The translations under genes were made by a program, and so were the position numbers. This document shows, one piece after another, positions 1-5,786 of a stretch of 8,804 nt of DNA; positions within the stretch are counted from its first letter, which is position 1, and each line of letters begins with the position of its first letter. A model generated the notes under the pieces. The model did no database searches and was not told the origin of the DNA. It saw nothing but the letters and a program-made list of their open reading frames with translations. Source of the DNA: Actinomycetota bacterium (GTDB lineage Bacteria; Actinomycetota; Thermoleophilia; Gaiellales; Gaiellaceae); the NCBI GenBank assembly GCA_013812265.1, contig JACCTQ010000130.1:1-8804 (forward strand), read 5' to 3'.

Positions 1-1272
1 CGGATTGCCACGCGCCAGGCGACGATTGGAATCGTCGGCCTCGGCTACGCGGGCCTACCGCTGGCGATGTCGTTCGCCGAGGTCGGGTTCGACGTAACGG
101 GCGTCGATCTCAGCGAAGATCGCGTGCGAGCGGTGCAGGAGCGGCGCTCGTACCTCGTCGACGTGCCTGCCGACCGCTACGCCGGGCTCTCCGGGACCTT
201 GCGGGCGACCGCCGACTACGCCGCGGTCGCCGACCTGGACGCGCTCACCATCTGCGTGCCCACCCCGCTCTCGAAGACGCGGACCCCGGACCTTTCCTAC
301 GTTGTCTCCGCTGCGGAATCAGTCGCCTCGAATCTCCGGCCGGGTCAGCTCGTCGTGCTCCAGTCGACCACGCACCCGGGAACGACCGAGGAGGTCGTAC
401 TGCCCATTCTCGAACGGGGGGCCGGCGAGGTCGGGAAGGACTTCTTCCTCGGCTACGCCCCCGAGCGCGTGGATCCCGGTAACACCGGCGGATTCACGAT
501 CCGGAACACCCCCAAGCTCGTGGCCGGCGTCACGGCCGAGTGCCGCCGCCGGACGGAGCTTCTGTACCGCCAGATCGTCGACCGCGTCGTGCCGACCTCG
601 AGCCCGATGGTGGCGGAGACGGCAAAGCTGCACGAGAACACCTTCCGCGCGGTCAACATCGCGCTCGCAAACGAGCTCGCTCTCATGTGCGACCGGCTCG
701 GCATCTCGGCCTGGGACGTGATCGAGGCAGCCGCGACCAAACCCTTCGCCTTCATGCCGCACTACCCAGGCCCCGGTCTCGGAGGCGACTGCATCCCGAT
801 CGTCCCTCAGTACCTCGCATGGCGGCTGCGTGAGTACGGCTACTCGCCGCAGCTGATCGAGGCCGCGCACGAGATCAACACCAGGATGCCTCTGCACGTG
901 ATTCAGAAGGTGAGCGACGCGCTGAACGACGCAAGCCGTCCCATCAAGGGTTCGAAGCTGCTCTTGCTCGGTGTCGCGTACAAGGCCGACGTGCACGACA
1001 CGCGGGAGTCCCCGAGCCTCGAGATCATGCGCCAGCTGCTTGCCCGTGGCGGCGAGGTCAGCTACTGCGACCCGTGGGTCTCCGAGATCGAGCTCGAGGG
1101 AATGCGTCACGAGAGCGTCGACTGGTCGGAGGAGAACGTGTCCGACGCCGACTGCGTCGTCATGCTGACCCAGCACCGGCAGTTCCTCTCGAACCCCCTC
1201 TGGGAGCACGCCGATCTCATCGTGGACACGCGGAACGTCGTCCCGGACGGCCCGAACGTCACCCGAATCTAG
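1..1272 (+). CDS. Nucleotide-sugar 6-dehydrogenase (UDP-GlcNAc/UDP-ManNAc dehydrogenase type), 5' partial
   Basis: This enzyme oxidises C6 of a UDP-sugar to the carboxylate in two NAD+-dependent steps, giving a UDP-uronic acid for surface polysaccharide. The reading frame is open from base 1, and the Rossmann motif GLGYAGLP sits at visible residues 13-20, so only a few N-terminal residues are missing. The ATG at base 67 lies inside the dinucleotide fold and is not the start. Visible motifs are STTHPGTT, GYAPERVDPG (about 151-160), the active-site Lys209 and Asn213 in KLHENTFRAVNIA, the catalytic Cys264 in GLGGDCIPIVP, and the C-terminal domain motif LLLGVAYKADVHDTRESPS. The Lys-Asn-Cys spacing matches the UDP-glucose dehydrogenase superfamily. 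The GLGGxCIPI-P context and overall length resemble WbpA/WecC-type N-acetylhexosamine dehydrogenases more than UDP-glucose dehydrogenase, but the substrate is inferred. It heads the visible part of a sugar-nucleotide cassette. Confidence 0.93.
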   Translation, partial: RIATRQATIGIVGLGYAGLPLAMSFAEVGFDVTGVDLSEDRVRAVQERRSYLVDVPADRYAGLSGTLRATADYAAVADLDALTICVPTPLSKTRTPDLSYVVSAAESVASNLRPGQLVVLQSTTHPGTTEEVVLPILERGAGEVGKDFFLGYAPERVDPGNTGGFTIRNTPKLVAGVTAECRRRTELLYRQIVDRVVPTSSPMVAETAKLHENTFRAVNIALANELALMCDRLGISAWDVIEAAATKPFAFMPHYPGPGLGGDCIPIVPQYLAWRLREYGYSPQLIEAAHEINTRMPLHVIQKVSDALNDASRPIKGSKLLLLGVAYKADVHDTRESPSLEIMRQLLARGGEVSYCDPWVSEIELEGMRHESVDWSEENVSDADCVVMLTQHRQFLSNPLWEHADLIVDTRNVVPDGPNVTRI

Positions 1273-1283
1273 TCTGAGTCGCA

Positions 1284-1302
1284 GAAAATGCTGCGCATTT
1301 TC
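1284..1302. other. AT-rich hairpin in the gap after the dehydrogenase
   Basis: The 72-base gap between the dehydrogenase stop and the next gene holds an 8-bp perfect inverted repeat, GAAAATGC / GCATTTTC, with a TGC loop. Beyond a one-base bulge, 2 further pairs (CA/TG) can form. The patch is clearly more AT-rich than its surroundings. No T-run follows on either strand, so it is not a standard intrinsic terminator. It could be an mRNA processing or stability element. I see no convincing promoter in the rest of the gap. Confidence 0.4.
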
Positions 1303-1344
1303 CTGTGAGTGCGCTAGACCCTCGCTTCGCTCGGGCGGACATAG

Positions 1345-2211
1345 GTGACTTCACGCCCAGACGAGGGTCCGATCCTGATTCTCGGCGCCGGATACCTCGG
1401 CGGCGCTGTCGCTGAGCTCGCGCTCGACCGCGGACACGAAGTCGTGCTCGCCGACAACTGGTACGCGACCGACAGACCTCAGCTCCACGGGCTTGAGCGG
1501 CGCGGAGCCCAGGTCGAGACCGTGGACATCCGCAGCCGGGAGGATCTGGATCGCGTCCTGGGAGCCTCTTTCGCGCGCGTCTACATACTGGCCGCGCAGG
1601 CAAGCCGGCCCATCTCCGAGCGGGATCCCGACTACACGGAGGAAACGAACGTGTCCGGCGTGCGGCGAGTGGCCGAGGCGGTGGCAGCAGCGGGCGGGCC
1701 GCCGGTCGTGTTCGCTAGCTCATTGCACGTGTACGGACCCTCCCCACGCGGCGACGTGGGCGCGGATCATCCGTACGGGCCGCAGACCGATCTCGCGCAC
1801 CTCTCGAAGATCTACGGTGAGCTCTGCCTTCAGCTCTACGCGCGAAAGCACGGCTTCCTGCTGCTAATCCTGCGCCTCGGGATTCTGTACGGGCCGAGCC
1901 CGATTCAGCATGGCCGGCCGGAATCACAGACGGTGGTCGACAAGTTCAAACGGCTCGCCGCCGAGGGTGCCCTTCTTCCTCTGGACGAAGGAGGCCGGGC
2001 GACGATTGGCGTCGCACACGTCCAGGACGCGGCGCGAATCCTGCTCGACACCTCGATGGAGATGGTCACGGCCAACGTGGCTGCCGAGACCGTGACGGTC
2101 GCCGACATAGCCGCCCTGGTCGCCGGCGCGAAGCCCGCGCACGAGCCGGCGTGCACCTACATGACGCCGTTCACGTACGAGCACCTCCTGGCCGACTACA
2201 TGCGGCGATGA
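1345..2211 (+). CDS. Extended SDR, NAD-dependent epimerase/dehydratase family, lacking the catalytic Tyr
   Basis: This is a 288-residue NAD(P)-binding protein of the sugar-nucleotide epimerase/dehydratase class. The GTG start is forced: an in-frame TAG lies immediately upstream (1342-1344), and the Rossmann glycine motif GAGYLGG begins about 12 residues in. Other family marks are the acidic residue after the second strand (VVLADNW), a DI pair after the third strand, the AAQAS segment, Ser125-Ser126 followed by LHVYGP, RLGILYGPSP and a C-terminal substrate-binding portion. At the place of YxxxK the protein reads AHLSK (151-155): the Lys is kept but Tyr is replaced by Ala. Tyr142 and Tyr157 are near but out of register. 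It may be an atypical SDR with altered chemistry, or a binding or partner subunit. Its stop overlaps the next start by 4 bases (ATGA), which suggests coupled translation. The substrate is unknown. Confidence 0.85.
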   Translation: MTSRPDEGPILILGAGYLGGAVAELALDRGHEVVLADNWYATDRPQLHGLERRGAQVETVDIRSREDLDRVLGASFARVYILAAQASRPISERDPDYTEETNVSGVRRVAEAVAAAGGPPVVFASSLHVYGPSPRGDVGADHPYGPQTDLAHLSKIYGELCLQLYARKHGFLLLILRLGILYGPSPIQHGRPESQTVVDKFKRLAAEGALLPLDEGGRATIGVAHVQDAARILLDTSMEMVTANVAAETVTVADIAALVAGAKPAHEPACTYMTPFTYEHLLADYMRR

Positions 2212-3074
2212 GATTCCTCGTCACCGGCGCGGCAGGCTTCCTCGGCTGGCGCAGCGCCGTTCTCCTCCGCGAGCGCGGCCACGAAGTCGTCGCGATCACA
2301 CGACCCGGCGGCGTGGAGCGAAGCTTCAGCCGGCAGCTCGCTCCTCAGGCGATCGATGCCGGCGGGGAGCAGGCACGGAGCCTGGTGCGTGGCTGTGATG
2401 CTGTCCTTCACTTCGCGGGGTTGCCCGATCCGACGTCCGCAGCGCGCGATCCCGCTCGGGCCGTGCGCGAGAACGCCGGGACGACGCTCAACCTCCTCGA
2501 GGCGTGCGCGGAGCACGCGGCGGGCCTCGTCTACCCCTCCACCGTCCGCGCCGCGGTCGAGCCGGTTCCGGACGCGTACGCGCTGAGCAAACGCCTCGGC
2601 GAGCTCGCGTGCGAGCTGCACGGCGCGCCGTCCACCGTCGTTCGCTGCACGTCGGTCTTCGGACCGGGGCAGATCGCCCGGGAAGGCGCCACGGGCGCGA
2701 TTGCGGCCTTTGCCGCCCGCGCGCTCGACGGAGCACCGATCGTCATTCCCGGTGACCCGAGCCGCACACGTGATTTCCTCTACGTGGACGATGCCGTGGA
2801 AGCACTCGAGGCCATCGTCCGGAATCGCCGCTGGGGCGAGACGATCGTGCTCGCCCGCGGTGTCGCCACGTCCTTGATCGAGGCGGCGGAGCTCGTGCGC
2901 CGGGCAGCCGGGTCCTCGTCGCCCATCGAGACACCCGGCGGCGAGCTACCACCCGGCGAGAACGAGAGCTACGTCGTCAGCGAGCGAGAGGAGCCACGCT
3001 TCGACGTCCGTCCGCTCGAGGAAGCTATCTCGCTCTATGTGGATTGGCTTCGAGCTGAGGCACAGCGCCCTTGA
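2208..3074 (+). CDS. Extended SDR, NAD-dependent epimerase/dehydratase
   Basis: This 288-residue protein starts at the ATG that overlaps the previous stop (ATGA). That start puts the Rossmann motif TGAAGFLG at residues 6-13, as is usual. An in-frame start at 2151 would add 19 residues lying inside the upstream gene and is not used here. The motifs continue with VLHFAGLPDP, the catalytic Ser111/Thr112 in YPSTVRA, and Tyr124-x-x-x-Lys128 in YALSK followed by RLGE. A later segment, VVRCTSVFGPGQ, and FLYVDDAVEA resemble substrate-pocket segments of UDP-sugar epimerases. The Ser-Tyr spacing is only about 13 residues, shorter than the roughly 25 of GalE, so the loop usually found there is deleted. 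It is probably a 4-epimerase, reductase or dehydratase acting on a UDP- or dTDP-sugar. The exact reaction cannot be read from the sequence. The next gene overlaps its stop. Confidence 0.88.
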   Translation: MRFLVTGAAGFLGWRSAVLLRERGHEVVAITRPGGVERSFSRQLAPQAIDAGGEQARSLVRGCDAVLHFAGLPDPTSAARDPARAVRENAGTTLNLLEACAEHAAGLVYPSTVRAAVEPVPDAYALSKRLGELACELHGAPSTVVRCTSVFGPGQIAREGATGAIAAFAARALDGAPIVIPGDPSRTRDFLYVDDAVEALEAIVRNRRWGETIVLARGVATSLIEAAELVRRAAGSSSPIETPGGELPPGENESYVVSEREEPRFDVRPLEEAISLYVDWLRAEAQRP

Positions 3075-5104
3075 CTGATCTTCCTGATCTCTGCGGACGG
3101 CCGCTCGTTCTGCTCAAGGCCGCGCCGGAGCCGGATCAGATCGCGGATCGGCTGACCGGCGGGCCGTGGAGCGGGCTCGAGCTCTGCCTTAGCCCTGCGC
3201 ACGTCGCGGAGGACTCGGCGCTCGACCGCGCCGCGGATGCCGCACGGCGCGGCCTGGACGGCCTGGAGCTCGCGGTCACCGCGGAGGCTCCCGTCAGCTG
3301 GCCGAGCGGAGCGTTCGTCCGCGTCGACCGGCTCGACGACGAAGCCCGGCGCGGGATCGAGCGGAGCGTCCGGTTTGCGGCCGCGGTCGGATCTCCTGTT
3401 CTCACCATCCACCTGTTCACTCCGCTCGCCGCCGACGACTTTCGCTCCGGCGAGCCGGCCGACGAGGCAGAGGTGGAGCGCTTCCTTCGCTTCTACTCCG
3501 ACGCCTGTCTCGCGGCGGGGGTCACGCCGCTGATCGAGAACGTGCCGCCGGTTCTCCGCATGCGCACGGGCGGCGTGTACCTCTCTCCCATCGGTGGCCA
3601 CTGGCGTGACCTGCTGGCCTGGCGCAAACGCGTGCCCGAGCTCGGCTTCACGATCGACACGTCCCATGCGGGGTTGTTCCGCACGTTTGTCGCTGCGTAC
3701 CCGTCGCTGCACGAGCTGGCCTCCGACGACGAGCTCGACCTTACGCGCTACGTCGACGAGCTCGGGCCTGAGTGCCACGTGGCGCATGTCTCGGATGCCC
3801 ACGGCCTCCTCGGAGAAGGTCTTCCCTACGGCGACGGCGAGCTGCAGCTAGACGATGCGGTCCGGCAGCTCGGACGGCTGGTGCCGTACCTCGTTGCGGA
3901 GATCAACGAGCCCGACCCGGCTCGGTCGCAACTCATGAAGGCAGGCTACCGGGCTATGGAGCGCGCTCTGCAGAGCCCGGAAACCACGCGCAGGCAGGCC
4001 CGCCGTATTCCGGCCGACCAGTTCGCGTGGCACACGGTGCTGGAGCGGCGCGATCCGGTGCCGTCTCTCCTCGAGCTGCAGGAGCAGTTCGGTGGACGCC
4101 GCGCGCTCGTTACGGGCGGCGGCGGCTCGATCGGCCGCGCGCTGACGAGCTTTCTGGTCGGCTTCCGGCCCGAGCGCATCACCGTCCTCGATGCGCACGA
4201 GGCCTCGCTGATCGCCGACCGGCGGGCGCGGGATGCCCTCGCGCTGGAGCGAATCGCGCATGTCCTGTGCGACGTCCGAGACTCTGGCCGGATGGAGCGA
4301 GAGATTGCGAACGCCCGCCCGGATGTCGTCTTCCACCTTGCCGCCTACAAGCACGTGGACTGGGCCGAGAGCTTCCCCGACGAGTTCGTGGACACGAATC
4401 TTCGCGGCAGCTGGAACGTGCTCCGAGCGGCCGAGGCCGTCGGGGTAGAGACCGTAGTCGTCGCCTCTACGGACAAGGCGGCGCTCGCCGCCAGCTTCTA
4501 CGGAAAGACCAAACGCTTCATGGAGCAGCTTTCGGCGTACGCTGCGAGGCGCGCGGGCGGTCGCCGCATCGCCGTCCGCTTCGTCAACGTGCTCGGCAGT
4601 GCCGGCAGCGTCTCCGAGCTCTTTCTACGACAGGCGCGGGCCGGGGTGCCGCTGACTGTGACCGACACCGGCATGCTGCGGTACTGGGTGACCACGGGGC
4701 ACGCTGTCACCCTCGCCGCCCACGGCGCTCTGCTGGCGGCCGAGGGCCCGGTCCTCGCTACCGCCTCCGACCCTCTCGTCCTCACGGTCGGCGAGCTGGC
4801 CAAACGCCTCTGGAGCCGCACCGGCGGTGAGGGTGAGCCCGAGCTCGACGTGGTCGGGATCCGCCCGGGCGAGACGTTGAGCGAGGTTTTGATCGCTCCG
4901 GGCGAGACCCTGGGTGAAGAGCGCCGCCAGGGAATCGCTCCCATCCATGGCCACGTTCCGACCGCCGCTCCGGCCTGGGTCGCAGAGCGGCTCCCGAGCC
5001 GCGGCTCACCGGAGGAGCAGCGGACGGTCTGGCTGGAAGCGATGCGCCGCCCCGGGCTGCTGTCACCCGGCGCAGCTTCGGGCGAGCGCCCACAGACGGC
5101 CTAG
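3071..5104 (+). CDS. Two-domain fusion: xylose-isomerase-like TIM barrel + FlaA1/PseB-type UDP-GlcNAc 4,6-dehydratase
   Basis: A single uninterrupted 677-codon frame encodes two complete enzyme domains. Residues about 10-305 look like a sugar-phosphate isomerase/epimerase TIM barrel (AP endonuclease 2 / xylose isomerase-like). Candidate metal ligands are Glu156 (LIENVPP), Asp196 and His199 (TIDTSHA), His239 (AHVSDAHG) and Glu277 (VAEINEP). A linker of about 35 residues, rich in Arg and Gln, follows. Residues about 335-660 form a CapD-like SDR domain (Polysacc_synt_2): TGGGGSIG at 348-355, HLAAYKHVDW, Thr467-Asp468-Lys469 in ASTDKA, Tyr477 and Lys481 in YGKTK, RFVNVLGSAGSV and IRPGETLSE. The T-D-K-Y-K spacing equals that of FlaA1. 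Known relatives of this domain dehydrate UDP-GlcNAc at C4/C6, sometimes with C5 inversion. The start is TTG, overlapping the previous stop (TTGA), with GAGG about 10 bases upstream. The joint role (dehydration followed by isomerisation of one intermediate) is inference. Confidence 0.87.
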   Translation: MTDLPDLCGRPLVLLKAAPEPDQIADRLTGGPWSGLELCLSPAHVAEDSALDRAADAARRGLDGLELAVTAEAPVSWPSGAFVRVDRLDDEARRGIERSVRFAAAVGSPVLTIHLFTPLAADDFRSGEPADEAEVERFLRFYSDACLAAGVTPLIENVPPVLRMRTGGVYLSPIGGHWRDLLAWRKRVPELGFTIDTSHAGLFRTFVAAYPSLHELASDDELDLTRYVDELGPECHVAHVSDAHGLLGEGLPYGDGELQLDDAVRQLGRLVPYLVAEINEPDPARSQLMKAGYRAMERALQSPETTRRQARRIPADQFAWHTVLERRDPVPSLLELQEQFGGRRALVTGGGGSIGRALTSFLVGFRPERITVLDAHEASLIADRRARDALALERIAHVLCDVRDSGRMEREIANARPDVVFHLAAYKHVDWAESFPDEFVDTNLRGSWNVLRAAEAVGVETVVVASTDKAALAASFYGKTKRFMEQLSAYAARRAGGRRIAVRFVNVLGSAGSVSELFLRQARAGVPLTVTDTGMLRYWVTTGHAVTLAAHGALLAAEGPVLATASDPLVLTVGELAKRLWSRTGGEGEPELDVVGIRPGETLSEVLIAPGETLGEERRQGIAPIHGHVPTAAPAWVAERLPSRGSPEEQRTVWLEAMRRPGLLSPGAASGERPQTA

Positions 5105-5112
5105 TCTGGAAC

Positions 5113-5784
5113 TCACTTCGTCCCGTACAGTCGATCGCCCGCGTCGCCGAGACCCGGGACGATGTAGCCGCGCTCGTTCAGCGCACGGTCGATTCCCGCC
5201 ACGACGACAGGGACATCCGGGTGCTCGCTGTGAAGCCGTTCGATGCCTTCTGGCGCGGCGATCAGGGCGATCAGCCGGATCGAATCTGCACCGGCCTCCT
5301 TGACGCTCGACACCGCCGCGGCGATCGAGTTCCCCGTGGCGAGCATCGGGTCGAGCAGAATCACATCCCGCTGAGCGATGTCCTGCGGCAGCTTGACGTA
5401 ATACTCGACGGGCTCGAGTGTCTCCTCGTTCCGGTAGAGGCCGATGAAGCCAACGCGCGCGCCCGAGATGAGGGAGAGGACGCCGTCGAGCATGCCGAGA
5501 CCGGCCCGGAGGATCGGGCAGACGGCGACTTTCTTCCCCGAGATCCGCTGCACCGTCGTCTGCTCGAGCGGGGTGTCGACACTCACCTCCTCGGTGGCGA
5601 GCTCGAGTGTCGCCTCGTAGGTGAGGAGCAGCGTCAGCTCGTTCACGAGCTGGCGGAAGCTCTGCGTCGGCGTGGAGGCATCGCGCAGAAGGCCGAGCTT
5701 GTGCTGCACGAGAGGGTGCAGCACTTCCGTGACGCCTTGCGGCACTCCCGTGACGCCTTGCGTCACGGAAGTGTTACGAGTCAC
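5113..5784 (-). CDS. upp: Uracil phosphoribosyltransferase with N-terminal extension
   Basis: This enzyme makes UMP from uracil and PRPP in pyrimidine salvage in the cytosol. From the GTG at 5784 it is 223 residues long. Family motifs are HPLVQHKLGLLRD (23-35), LTYEAT, ILRAGLGMLDG (91-101), GLYRNEETLEP, the PRPP-binding loop LLDPMLATGNS (133-143), AAPEG, and the uracil-binding tail YIVPGLGDAGDRLYGT. E. coli Upp has 208 residues and only about 7 before the HPLV motif, against 22 here. The extra N-terminus is encoded by a 21-base tandem repeat. The start at 5784 is preferred because GGGAAAGG lies 6 bases upstream and the glyA stop is 2 bases away. GTG codons at 5766 or 5745 would give 217 or 210 residues, nearer the usual length, but lack a good ribosome site. 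Translation is probably coupled to glyA. The 3' end lies 8 bases from the convergent fusion gene. Confidence 0.95.
   Translation of the reverse strand: MTRNTSVTQGVTGVPQGVTEVLHPLVQHKLGLLRDASTPTQSFRQLVNELTLLLTYEATLELATEEVSVDTPLEQTTVQRISGKKVAVCPILRAGLGMLDGVLSLISGARVGFIGLYRNEETLEPVEYYVKLPQDIAQRDVILLDPMLATGNSIAAAVSSVKEAGADSIRLIALIAAPEGIERLHSEHPDVPVVVAGIDRALNERGYIVPGLGDAGDRLYGTK
5701..5724 (-). repeat. 9-bp inverted repeat inside the upp 5' coding region
   Basis: GTGCTGCAC and GTGCAGCAC are perfect reverse complements separated by 6 bases. The element encodes the VLHPLVQH segment of Upp. Its outer arm shares 3 bases (5722-5724) with an arm of the neighbouring 14-bp palindrome set, so the two structures would compete in mRNA. 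A role is inferred only from its proximity to the start. Confidence 0.5.
5721..5762 (-). repeat. Tandem repeat, two 21-base units with one mismatch
   Basis: On the minus strand two adjacent 21-base units (5762-5742 and 5741-5721) are identical except for G versus A at the sixteenth position (5747 versus 5726). Because the unit is seven codons long, it yields QGVTGVP then QGVTEVL in the Upp N-terminus without a frame change. This looks like a recent in-frame duplication just upstream of the conserved start of the Upp fold. Confidence 0.8.
5722..5773 (-). repeat. Palindrome set with one left arm and two alternative right arms
   Basis: Reading the minus strand, the 14-base arm CACTTCCGTGACGC (5773-5760) can pair with GCGTCACGGGAGTG (5756-5743; 3-base AAG loop, one G-U wobble). 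It can instead pair perfectly with GCGTCACGGAAGTG (5735-5722; 24-base loop). The two pairings exclude each other. They cover alternative GTG codons of upp at 5766 and 5745. The structure is certain from the sequence; a switching or attenuation role is inference. Confidence 0.7.
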
Positions 5785-5786
5785 CG

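Noticed and set aside
319..1209. Long open frame on the minus strand (296 codons) inside the dehydrogenase
   Set aside because: It is a shadow of the GC-rich coding frame opposite a well-supported enzyme. The translation shows no recognisable fold and is rich in the residues expected of a complementary frame.
1284..1302. Intrinsic terminator after the dehydrogenase
   Set aside because: The stem is AT-rich rather than GC-rich, and no T-run follows on either strand.
2151..2207. Earlier in-frame start for the second SDR
   Set aside because: It would add 19 residues before the Rossmann strand, encoded entirely within the upstream gene. The ATGA overlap start at 2208 fits the family.
3035..3802. 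Minus-strand 255-codon frame across the SDR/fusion boundary
   Set aside because: It is antisense to two supported genes, with no family resemblance and no convincing ribosome site.
3772..4830. Plus-strand 352-codon frame inside the fusion gene
   Set aside because: The translation is dominated by Arg, Gly, Ala and Pro with no motifs, while the overlapping frame carries clear TIM-barrel and SDR motifs.
5701..5773. CRISPR array
   Set aside because: The repeats are directly adjacent with no spacers, only two units exist, and they lie in frame within upp.
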